A stretch of 42,443 nucleotides of DNA from Candidatus Cloacimonadota bacterium (GTDB lineage Bacteria; Cloacimonadota; Cloacimonadia; Cloacimonadales; TCS61): positions 1 to 42,443 of the forward strand of contig JAIPGO010000023.1 in assembly GCA_021736135.1 (NCBI GenBank), in the 5' to 3' direction. Position numbers and translations under genes: made by a program. Numbering within the stretch: the first letter of the stretch is position 1; the number at the start of each line of letters is the position of its first letter. Of the stretch, positions 24,456 through 32,525 are shown in pieces. The notes under the pieces are model-generated. The model had not been told where the DNA came from, searched no databases, and saw only the letters and a list, made by a program, of their open reading frames with translations.

Positions 24456-27409
24456 GTGAAGTGATGAAACCGGTAGCATTCAGAGAATTACTGGAATGGA
24501 TCATTACCGAATACAAGCAGGAGAAAAGCATATTCGGGATAGCTGAAAGCAATTTTTTTCACAAACAGGATAAGAGCGGTTACCGGCTCTGGGGTGAATA
24601 TTACGAAACTGCTTTGGGACCGGCAGCGGGACCGCATACTCAATGCGCCCAGAATATCGTTGCTGCCTATTTGACCGGAGCTCGTTTTTTTGAATTAAAA
24701 ACCGTGCAGGTGATGGATGAACTGGACGTTCCGAAACCGTGCATTGAAGCGGAGCATGAGGGTTATAATACGGAATGGTCAACTGAATTGACGGTGGAAG
24801 AAGCATACCAGGAATACGTGAAAGCATGGTTTATACTGCATTACCTGAAATATGCCCTGGACTGGCGGGTATGCCCGGAAAGCGGATTTATTTTTAACAT
24901 GAGCGTTGGCTATGACCTGGCTGGTATTAAAACTACCAAGATAGATAATTTCATTGAATATCTGAAAGAAGCAGGAGAGGAGAAGTTCTTTTTACAATGC
25001 CAGGAAGAGATGCGGATGGTTAGCGGTGAAAATATTGTCGTTCCATCTCAAATCTCTCGCTCAATCACGCTTTCCACGATGCATGGCTGTCCTCCGGCAG
25101 AGCAGGAATCCATCTGCCGTTATTTAATGGGTGAAAAGGGTTTGCATACTTTTGTGAAGCTTAATCCCACCCTGCTTGGTTATGATTTTGTAAACAGCAC
25201 CCTGCAGAAACTGGGTTTTAACTGTCCTCTTTCCTTTGAATCATTTGCCAATGATCTGCAATACGAAGCAGCACAGAAAATGCTGGGAAACCTTCTGGCT
25301 TATGCCCGGGAAAGGAAGCTGACTTTTGGGGTCAAGCTGTCTAACACTTTGCCGGTACAGAATAAAAAGGAATTGCTGCCGGGAGACGAAATGTATATGA
25401 GCGGCAAGGCTTTGTATCCTTTAACTGTGAATCTGGCGGCACAGTTATATAATGATTTCGGTGAGGAACTGACCATCTCTTATTGTGGAGGAGCCGAAGC
25501 AGACAATATTGCCGAAATTAGTAATTGCGGAATTCATCCGATAACGCTGGCAACAAATCTATTAAAGCCGGGAGGTTACGGAAGACTGCGGCAGATGGCG
25601 GAAATACTGGAAAACCTGGAGCAGTTCCCGAAAATTATTGATAAGCTGAAGTTGCAGGAAACAGCAGCAAAAGCTCTGCTTCCCAATGCGAGATATACTA
25701 AGTATTCACATCGACTTAAAACGAAAAACAGTCTGCCTGTCTGGGATTGTGCGCAGGCAAGCTGCAGTAACGGCTGCCCTGTGGAACAGGATGTACCGGC
25801 ATATATACGCGAAGTGAAAGCAGGTAATTATGCAGCAGCTCTGGAAATTATAGCCAGACGCAATCCTCTGCCCCACATTACCGGTTATATTTGTGAGCAT
25901 CCCTGCCGTATGCACTGCACGCGCATTGATTATGAGTCACCGCTTATGATACGGGAATTGAAAAAAGAAGCTGTATTAAAGGGTTATCAGGAATTTCTTC
26001 CGCAAGTGACAGCAGTGGAGACTATTAGCGTTAATGCAGCAGTAATCGGAGGGGGACCCGCCGGACTGGCAGCAGCATATTTCCTCAGAAAACAGGGCGT
26101 GTCAGTTACGGTTTTTGAGAAAGAAACACGGGCAGGGGGTCTGGTAAGAAATGTTATTCCGGGATTCCGGTTGCCGGATGATGTGATTGACCGCGATATT
26201 GAACTGATAAGGCATAGTGGAGTGGAAATAACCTGTAATGAACAGGTAAGTGTGGAACAACTGCAAAAACGGGGATATAAATATATCTTACTGGCAGTAG
26301 GAGCCAGTGAGAGTAAAGATATGGAACTGGCAGGAGACGGGAAAGGATTACTGAGTGGACTGGACTTTCTCAAGCTTTGCAAGGCAGGTAAAACGGAACA
26401 ATTCCGCGGCAGCCAGGTAATTGTAGCAGGCGGAGGAAATTCAGCGATGGACAGTGCCCGGGCAGCGATGCGGCTGCCGGAGGTGAAAAACGTAACACTG
26501 ATTTACCGCAGAACAGAAAAAGAAATGCCCGCAGACCGGGAGGAATTTGATAATGCCCTGGAAGAAGGTGTAGTTTTCAAAGAGCTTCTTCAGCCTGTAA
26601 GGCTGGTAGATCATCAGTTATACTGTCAGCCAATGGAAACAGGAAAACCGGACAGCCGGGGACGGCGCAGCGTACACCCCAGTGGAGAGGAATCAATTGC
26701 CTTTGCTGCTGACCTGATAATCTCGGCTATAGGTGAAGAAGTTGACCGGAGCTTTCTGGTAGCAAACGGCATAAACCTGATCAATAATTTCAAGACTAAT
26801 CTGGAAAATGTTTATTTAATTGGAGACGCCTTCAGGGGGCCTTCCTCGGTAGTGCAGGCGATGGCAGATGGCATGAAAGCTGCGGAAGAGATACTGAAAA
26901 AGGAAAATATTGCTGCTAAATGGGCAGAACCATTAGTTCCGGAAAAATCTCTGGAAGCAAATCTGGCAGATCTACGGAAAAGAAAAGCGGAAATCAGCAG
27001 CATAACCAGTGAATCGGTAGAAAGTGATCGCTGCCTGGAATGTGATATCCTATGCAATAAATGCGTGGAAGTATGCCCTAACCGGGCTAATATTGCCCTG
27101 AAGATTGATTCACCCTTATTCAGAAATTTCTCTCAGATTCTGCACATTGATAAATTATGCAATAAGTGCGGCAACTGTGAAACTTTCTGTCCTTTTAACG
27201 GAGCGCCTTACAAAGATAAATTCACGTTATTCCATGACCGGAAAGCATTTCTGGAAAGTGATAATGACGGAATATATCTTGACATTAACGGCGAAGCAGA
27301 GTACAGATTCCAAAGGAATACCAGCGAGCCAGGCAGCAGAGAAGCGGAACAACTGGAAATATTTATCGCAATTTTAACTGAAAGATATGATTATTTATTA
27401 AGGATATAG
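24452..27409 (+). CDS. ygfK: YgfK-like FAD/NAD(P)H iron-sulfur oxidoreductase
   Basis: 985 residues, slightly shorter than E. coli YgfK (~1030). Residues 1-420 form a dihydroorotate-dehydrogenase-like region (STMHGCPPAEQESICRYL, KLNPTLLGYDFV). At about 430-510 there is a GltD-type Fe-S module (CAQASCSNGCPVEQDVPAYI, CEHPCRMHC). An FAD fold follows (GGGPAGLAAAY ~533), then an NAD(P) fold (AGGGNSAMDSA ~658). Two ferredoxin motifs close the protein (CLECDILCNKCVEVCP ~860; CNKCGNCETFCPFNG ~903). It should pass electrons between NAD(P)H and a ring substrate or the neighbouring Mo-hydroxylases. AGGAGG precedes the start, which overlaps ssnA by four bases. Annotations as selenate reductase exist for the family, but the context here argues for purine metabolism. 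Confidence 0.92.
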   Translation: MSEVMKPVAFRELLEWIITEYKQEKSIFGIAESNFFHKQDKSGYRLWGEYYETALGPAAGPHTQCAQNIVAAYLTGARFFELKTVQVMDELDVPKPCIEAEHEGYNTEWSTELTVEEAYQEYVKAWFILHYLKYALDWRVCPESGFIFNMSVGYDLAGIKTTKIDNFIEYLKEAGEEKFFLQCQEEMRMVSGENIVVPSQISRSITLSTMHGCPPAEQESICRYLMGEKGLHTFVKLNPTLLGYDFVNSTLQKLGFNCPLSFESFANDLQYEAAQKMLGNLLAYARERKLTFGVKLSNTLPVQNKKELLPGDEMYMSGKALYPLTVNLAAQLYNDFGEELTISYCGGAEADNIAEISNCGIHPITLATNLLKPGGYGRLRQMAEILENLEQFPKIIDKLKLQETAAKALLPNARYTKYSHRLKTKNSLPVWDCAQASCSNGCPVEQDVPAYIREVKAGNYAAALEIIARRNPLPHITGYICEHPCRMHCTRIDYESPLMIRELKKEAVLKGYQEFLPQVTAVETISVNAAVIGGGPAGLAAAYFLRKQGVSVTVFEKETRAGGLVRNVIPGFRLPDDVIDRDIELIRHSGVEITCNEQVSVEQLQKRGYKYILLAVGASESKDMELAGDGKGLLSGLDFLKLCKAGKTEQFRGSQVIVAGGGNSAMDSARAAMRLPEVKNVTLIYRRTEKEMPADREEFDNALEEGVVFKELLQPVRLVDHQLYCQPMETGKPDSRGRRSVHPSGEESIAFAADLIISAIGEEVDRSFLVANGINLINNFKTNLENVYLIGDAFRGPSSVVQAMADGMKAAEEILKKENIAAKWAEPLVPEKSLEANLADLRKRKAEISSITSESVESDRCLECDILCNKCVEVCPNRANIALKIDSPLFRNFSQILHIDKLCNKCGNCETFCPFNGAPYKDKFTLFHDRKAFLESDNDGIYLDINGEAEYRFQRNTSEPGSREAEQLEIFIAILTERYDYLLRI

Positions 27410-27410
27410 A

Positions 27411-28628
27411 ATGAGCAATATTTACCGAAAAATAAGAGAACTCGCTCAGACATACGAACAGGAAACAGCACAACGATTAAGTAGAATGATAAAGACGCCG
27501 TCTTTTTCCGGTAAAGAAAATGACATGGTGCAATTGCTGCTGACTGAAATGGAAAATCTGGGATTTGAGGAAGTACGATTAGATGAACTGGGAAGTATAA
27601 TCGGCAGGATGGGCAATGGTAAACGGATTATAGCCTTCGATGCCCATATAGATACCGTATATCCGGGTAATAAAGCCAACTGGGATTTCCCGCCGCACAG
27701 CGGTGAGATACGTGACGAACGGGTCTGGGGGCGGGGAGCTTCGGACCAGTTAGGCGGCATGGCAGCCATGCTGACAGCGGCGCGCATCATCAGGGAACTT
27801 GATCTGAACAGTGAATTTACGATACTCTTTACCGGAACAGTCATGGAAGAAGACTGCGACGGCATCGCCTGGGAGCATCTTATAAAAGAATACTGTATAA
27901 AGCCGGAACTGGTGGTCAGCACTGAGCCTACAAGTTTGAACATCTACCGCGGTCACCGGGGCAGAATGGAAATTGACGTGGAGGTTAAGGGTATATCCTG
28001 CCACGGTTCCGCACCGGAGAGAGGCGATAATGCCATCAATAAAATGGCGCGTATCGTGCTGGAAATAGAGAAACTGCAAAAACGGCTCAAGAATGATGAT
28101 TTTTTGGGCAAAGGCTCTATTACTACAACAATTTTCACCTCAGATTCCCCAAGCCAGTGCGCCGTGCCGGATCTGGCAGCAATTCATCTGGACAGGCGTT
28201 TGACGGCGGGTGAAACCAGGGAATCGGCAATAGCCGAAGTGCAGGAATGCTGCCATCGGGCAGGCGTTCCGGAAGCAAAGATCACGGTTCCGGTGTATGA
28301 AGAGGCGGCTTACACGGGCAAGAAATATCCGGTAGATAAATATTTTCCGACCTGGGTGCTGGAAAAAAATTCCATCTGGCTGCAGGAAGCGGAAAGCGCT
28401 TACCGGCAGTTATTTGCCAAAGCGCCTTTGATCGATAAGTGGACTTTCAGCACTAACTGCGTATTTATTATGGGCAAGCATCCGGAGATAAAATGCCTGG
28501 GATTTGGTCCCGGAGATGAGAAGGAAGCGCATGCACCCAATGAAAGCACGCGCATCAGCGATCTGGTAACAGCTTCTGCTTTTTATGCCGGGCTGGTGGC
28601 AAAACTTAATGAGGAAAATAATGGATAA
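27411..28628 (+). CDS. ygeY: YgeY-like M20 family amidohydrolase/peptidase
   Basis: 405 residues (E. coli YgeY ~403). The M20 metal set is visible: AFDAHIDTV, GASDQLGGMAAM, MEEDCDG (catalytic and metal Glu pair), STEPTSLNIYRGHRG, and GPGDEKEAHAPNES (last metal His). The dimerisation domain carries RGHRGRMEIDVEVKGISCHGSAPERGDNA. In M20 enzymes two metal ions hydrolyse amide bonds, and in this cluster the substrate is expected to be a ureido or amide intermediate rather than a peptide. AAGGA lies before the ATG. The gene begins one base after ygfK and overlaps ygeW by eight bases (ATGGATAA). Confidence 0.9.
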   Translation: MSNIYRKIRELAQTYEQETAQRLSRMIKTPSFSGKENDMVQLLLTEMENLGFEEVRLDELGSIIGRMGNGKRIIAFDAHIDTVYPGNKANWDFPPHSGEIRDERVWGRGASDQLGGMAAMLTAARIIRELDLNSEFTILFTGTVMEEDCDGIAWEHLIKEYCIKPELVVSTEPTSLNIYRGHRGRMEIDVEVKGISCHGSAPERGDNAINKMARIVLEIEKLQKRLKNDDFLGKGSITTTIFTSDSPSQCAVPDLAAIHLDRRLTAGETRESAIAEVQECCHRAGVPEAKITVPVYEEAAYTGKKYPVDKYFPTWVLEKNSIWLQEAESAYRQLFAKAPLIDKWTFSTNCVFIMGKHPEIKCLGFGPGDEKEAHAPNESTRISDLVTASAFYAGLVAKLNEENNG

Positions 28629-29814
28629 AATAAAAGATAAAATCAGATCATTGAATGAAATTCCCGCGACCATGTATGGAAAGGATTTCCTTTTAACCTG
28701 GGAAAAGACGGAAGCAGAGCTGAGATCGGTATTATTAACTACTGAAATATTGCAGGAACTGCACGCAAAAAATATATCCACCCGCATCTTTGAAAGCGGA
28801 CTGGCAGTATCAAACTTTCGGGATAATTCCACGCGTACCCGTTTCAGTTTTGCCTCGGCAGTTAATGCTTTAGGACTGGCAGTGCAGGATCTGGATGAAG
28901 GCAAATCACAGATCGCGCATGGTGAAACCGTGCAGGAAACTGCCAATATGATCTCCTTTTTAACGGAAGTGATCGGCATACGTGACGACATGTATCCTGG
29001 ACTGGGGGATAAATACCAGAGGCAGGTGATAGCCGCAGTTAAATATGGTTATGATAACGGCATCCTGGCGCAGAAGCCGGTGGTGGTGAATCTGCAGAGT
29101 GACCTTGACCATCCCACACAGACGCTGGCAGACCTGGCAAAACTGAAAGAATACTTTGGCAGCCTGGAAAACCTGAAAGGTAAAAAAATAGCCATGACCT
29201 GGGCATATTCACCGAGTTACGGTAAACCGCTTTCCGTACCGCAGGGTTTGATAGGGCTGCTTACCAGATGGGGAATGAAGGTTTCGCTGGCGCATCCGGA
29301 AGGATATGAGCTGTTGCCGGATATAATGTCCCTGGCAGAAAAACAGGCACAGGATTCAGGCGGCAGTTTCGAGGTTTCTAATGATATGAAATCAGCATTT
29401 AAGGAGGCGGATATCGTTTATCCCAAATCCTGGGCACCACTGAGCATTATGCGTCAACGTACGGAACTGGTTCAGAAAACTGATTTTGAGGGATTGAAAG
29501 GTCTGGAAAAAGAAGCTCTGTCGATGAATGCCCGGCACAAGGAATGGGAGTGCAATGCGGCAATGATGGCAATGACCAGAAATGGTGATGCTCTATATCA
29601 GCATTGCCTGCCGGCAGATATTTCCGGAGTCAGTTGCGCTGCAGGCGAAGTCAGCGCAGATGTTTTTAATAAATATATGAAAGAAACTTATCAGCAGGCT
29701 GGTTTTAAGCCCTTTGTGATTGCCGCAATGATACTTTTGGCAAAAGTCAAAAATCCGGCGGAAGCTCTGGCAGAATTAATAGATCAAAACAAAAAAAGAC
29801 AATTTATAGTTTGA
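28621..29814 (+). CDS. ygeW: YgeW-like knotted carbamoyltransferase
   Basis: 397 residues from the ATG at 28621, which has GAGGAAA upstream and gives the family length (E. coli YgeW 396). The carbamoyl-phosphate motif NSTRTRFSF is near residue 70, DHPTQTLADL near 162 and HCLPADISG near 328. These define the aspartate/ornithine carbamoyltransferase superfamily; the knotted YgeW branch has a longer central part. In purine clusters it is thought to exchange a carbamoyl group with phosphate, so that carbamoyl phosphate could yield ATP via carbamate kinase. No carbamate kinase gene lies in this window. It sits directly downstream of ygeY. Confidence 0.92.
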   Translation: MDKIKDKIRSLNEIPATMYGKDFLLTWEKTEAELRSVLLTTEILQELHAKNISTRIFESGLAVSNFRDNSTRTRFSFASAVNALGLAVQDLDEGKSQIAHGETVQETANMISFLTEVIGIRDDMYPGLGDKYQRQVIAAVKYGYDNGILAQKPVVVNLQSDLDHPTQTLADLAKLKEYFGSLENLKGKKIAMTWAYSPSYGKPLSVPQGLIGLLTRWGMKVSLAHPEGYELLPDIMSLAEKQAQDSGGSFEVSNDMKSAFKEADIVYPKSWAPLSIMRQRTELVQKTDFEGLKGLEKEALSMNARHKEWECNAAMMAMTRNGDALYQHCLPADISGVSCAAGEVSADVFNKYMKETYQQAGFKPFVIAAMILLAKVKNPAEALAELIDQNKKRQFIV

Positions 29815-29822
29815 GGTTAATA

Positions 29823-31295
29823 ATGAAGAAAACAAAAGAAGAAATTTTAGCTAACACCATCCGGCGCTGTCAGGAAAAGAATATAATTATCCCCACTTAT
29901 GAACAGATGAGAAACCCGGAACTGGTGCCGGCAGCCATAAAAGAGGAACTCAAACATATCGGACTCTGGGAACTGCATCCTTATAATCTGTTCCGGCTTA
30001 CCTGGAAGAACGAACCGGTGGAACAGGGTGGAGGATTCGGCAAAGTAAATTTTTTGGAGCTGCCTTCCGAACTTACGGGGGTAAAGGCGAGGGTCGTGGT
30101 GTTGATAGGCAAATATTTCCCGACCGGTTCGCATAAAGTCGGCGCGACTTTCGGACCGCTGGTGGAAAAACTGGTCGCCGGAGAATTTGACCCTACTACG
30201 CAGAAAGCATTGTGGCCCTCAACGGGTAATTACTGCCGGGGCGGAGCTTATGATTCATATCTGCTGGGCTGCCATTCCATCGCCGTTTTGCCGGAAGAGA
30301 TGAGCCAGGAACGCTTTGACTGGCTGCATAAGGTGGGAGCGGAAGTATATGCCACGCCCGGCTGCGAAAGCAACGTGAAAGAAATTTATGATAAAGCCAA
30401 AGAATTATGCGGCGATAGACCGGAGGAAATTGTTAATCTGAACCAGTTCAGCGAGATCGGTAATCCGATGTGGCATTATGCCGTGACGGGACCTGCCATG
30501 GAAGAAGTATTTTATGAGATCAAGGGCGAAAACAGCCGGTTCAGTTCGGTATTCCTCACGCAGGGATCGGCAGGAACTCTGGGTTCGGCGGAATATTTAA
30601 GGAAGAAATTCCCGCGCCTGATCGTGGGTGCCGGAGAAGCACTGCAATGCCCCACTCTGCTTTTGAACGGCTATGGCGGACACCGCATTGAAGGCATTGG
30701 AGATAAGCACGTGCCCTGGATAATGAATATGCGGAATATGGACCTGGTGATCGCCATTGATGACAACCCGAATATTGCGCTGATGCGGCTTTTTAATGAA
30801 GAAAAGGGGCACGCATATCTGCGGGAACAGGGCGTGGACGAAAAGATCATTTCCCAATTGCACTTACTGGGAATATCTTCCATTGCCAATATTATGGGTG
30901 CGATCAAGACGGCACGGTATTATGAGATGAATGAGAATGACATTATCTTTACGGTGGCAACTGATTCCATGGAAATGTATCAGTCTCGGGTATTACAGGA
31001 ACGCCAGAAATGCGGAAATTATACTACGCAGCAGGCTGCAGTGGACTTCCACCAGGCAATGCTGGGCTTGAGCATTGATAATATGCTGGAACTTTCCTAT
31101 TATGACCGCAAGCGGATGCATAATCTAAAGTATTTCACCTGGATCGAGCAGCAGGGAAAGACGGTGGAAGAGCTAAACGCCCAGTGGTATGATGAAACCT
31201 ATTGGGAAAAGCAGTTCAGCAAGATGTATGAATGGGATGAAGAGATCAAGGCGTTCAATGAGCGCACCGGGCTTCTGAAAAAACTGCAGAAATAG
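29823..31295 (+). CDS. PLP fold-type-II lyase-like enzyme in the YgeX position
   Basis: 490 residues from the ATG at 29823 (TTGAGG upstream). It belongs to the tryptophan-synthase-beta/cysteine-synthase superfamily: Schiff-base lysine in PTGSHKVGATF (K105), glycine-rich phosphate loop STGNYCRGG (133-141), QGSAGTLGSAEYL and a final TVATDSMEMYQSR block. It lacks the sequence features I recall of YgeX (diaminopropionate ammonia-lyase), e.g. the NAFKMLGG lysine segment, and is about 90 residues longer. It probably eliminates ammonia or another leaving group from an amino-acid-like intermediate. The specific reaction is not known to me. It is 8 bases after ygeW and 3 before the next PLP gene. Confidence 0.8.
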   Translation: MKKTKEEILANTIRRCQEKNIIIPTYEQMRNPELVPAAIKEELKHIGLWELHPYNLFRLTWKNEPVEQGGGFGKVNFLELPSELTGVKARVVVLIGKYFPTGSHKVGATFGPLVEKLVAGEFDPTTQKALWPSTGNYCRGGAYDSYLLGCHSIAVLPEEMSQERFDWLHKVGAEVYATPGCESNVKEIYDKAKELCGDRPEEIVNLNQFSEIGNPMWHYAVTGPAMEEVFYEIKGENSRFSSVFLTQGSAGTLGSAEYLRKKFPRLIVGAGEALQCPTLLLNGYGGHRIEGIGDKHVPWIMNMRNMDLVIAIDDNPNIALMRLFNEEKGHAYLREQGVDEKIISQLHLLGISSIANIMGAIKTARYYEMNENDIIFTVATDSMEMYQSRVLQERQKCGNYTTQQAAVDFHQAMLGLSIDNMLELSYYDRKRMHNLKYFTWIEQQGKTVEELNAQWYDETYWEKQFSKMYEWDEEIKAFNERTGLLKKLQK

Positions 31296-31298
31296 ACG

Positions 31299-32525
31299 AT
31301 GAAATTTATCCTGGAATGCGTTGATTGCGGCAGACAGTATGACACGATGATGTATCTCTGTCCGCAATGTGCCCAAAATAATGACGAAAGTCATCCGCCG
31401 CGGGGTGTGTTAAAGACTTTATATGATTATCAGAAGATAAAGAGTAAAAGCTTCCGCCGGCTTCAGTCAGAGAGCTTTCTTGATCTTTTGCCTCTATCTT
31501 CTCTGAAAAGCTTGAGTTACCTGAGAATTGGAAATACTCCGCTTTATAAGAATAAAATTACTGAAAAGGATATTGCCTCCCACGAATTATACCTGAAAGA
31601 CGATGCGCAGAATCCCACTTTTTCCTATAAAGACCGGGCATCGGGCCTCGTCTGCGCTTATGCTCTGGAGCAGGGTATTAATACTATTATTGCGGCATCC
31701 ACGGGAAATGCCGGATCATCACTGGCAGGGATCGGAGCCTCACAGGGGCAGCGGATAATTATAATTGTTCCGGCTTCTGCGCCAGCTGCCAAGTTGTTGC
31801 AGATCGCCATGTATGGCGCAATTATAGTTCCGGTGAAAGGAAGTTATGATGAAGCCTTTGATCTTTCCATGCAGGCTACAGAAAAACTGGGTTATTATAA
31901 CCGGAATACTGCCTATAATCCCCTGACCATTGAAGGCAAGAAGACTGCCTCTTTCGAGATTTATGCCCAGCTCGGTGAACAGGTGCCGGAAAGGATTTTC
32001 GTTCCCGTAGGAGACGGCTGCATAATCGCCGGGGTCTATAAAGGCTGGGAAGACCTGCTGCAGCTGGGGATGATCAGCCGGATACCGCAGATCATCGCCG
32101 TGCAGGCGGCAGGCAGTTCCAGCCTGGTAAAAAATCTGGATAGAGCAATATTTCTGGCAGAAGAACCGGATACTATTGCTGATTCCATCTCGGTAAAAAT
32201 CCCCCGTAACTTCTATATGGCAAAGAAATACCTGAAAACTTATCAGGGAGATGCCATTCTGGTGAGTGACCGGGAAATTCAGCAGGCAGCAGGACAACTG
32301 GCACAGAATTACGGTATTTTTTCCGAACCGGCGGCAGCCAGCGCTTTTGCCGGATATCTTAAATACCGGGCAACCCGCGAAATTGGCGAAAACAGCCGGA
32401 ACATCGTTATGCTCACAGGCTCAGGGCTGAAAGATATAGCAGCTTTCCGGGATACAGTTAAAATTCCGCAGGCGATAAAACCTGACCTGACTGAACTGGA
32501 AGCTATGATGAGAGGAGATATATGA
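31299..32525 (+). CDS. Threonine-synthase-like PLP enzyme with N-terminal zinc ribbon
   Basis: 408 residues. The N-terminus has a zinc ribbon (C7-x-x-C10, C21-x-x-C24: CVDCGRQYDTMMYLCPQC). The rest is fold type II: Schiff-base lysine in NPTFSYKDRAS (K111), phosphate loop STGNAGS (134-140), VPVGDGC and VMLTGSGLKDIAAF. This is the threonine synthase pattern. However, no homoserine kinase or other threonine gene is nearby, and the gene is embedded between ygeW and the Mo-hydroxylases. A paralogue acting on a purine-derived amino acid is therefore inferred; a true threonine synthase remains possible. It overlaps the following gene by four bases. No clear ribosome site is seen, suggesting translational coupling. 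Confidence 0.8.
   Translation: MKFILECVDCGRQYDTMMYLCPQCAQNNDESHPPRGVLKTLYDYQKIKSKSFRRLQSESFLDLLPLSSLKSLSYLRIGNTPLYKNKITEKDIASHELYLKDDAQNPTFSYKDRASGLVCAYALEQGINTIIAASTGNAGSSLAGIGASQGQRIIIIVPASAPAAKLLQIAMYGAIIVPVKGSYDEAFDLSMQATEKLGYYNRNTAYNPLTIEGKKTASFEIYAQLGEQVPERIFVPVGDGCIIAGVYKGWEDLLQLGMISRIPQIIAVQAAGSSSLVKNLDRAIFLAEEPDTIADSISVKIPRNFYMAKKYLKTYQGDAILVSDREIQQAAGQLAQNYGIFSEPAAASAFAGYLKYRATREIGENSRNIVMLTGSGLKDIAAFRDTVKIPQAIKPDLTELEAMMRGDI

Noticed and set aside
29823-31295. Calling the 490-residue PLP protein YgeX (diaminopropionate ammonia-lyase)
   Set aside because: Length and the sequence around the PLP lysine differ from the YgeX pattern that I recall; only the fold class is shared.
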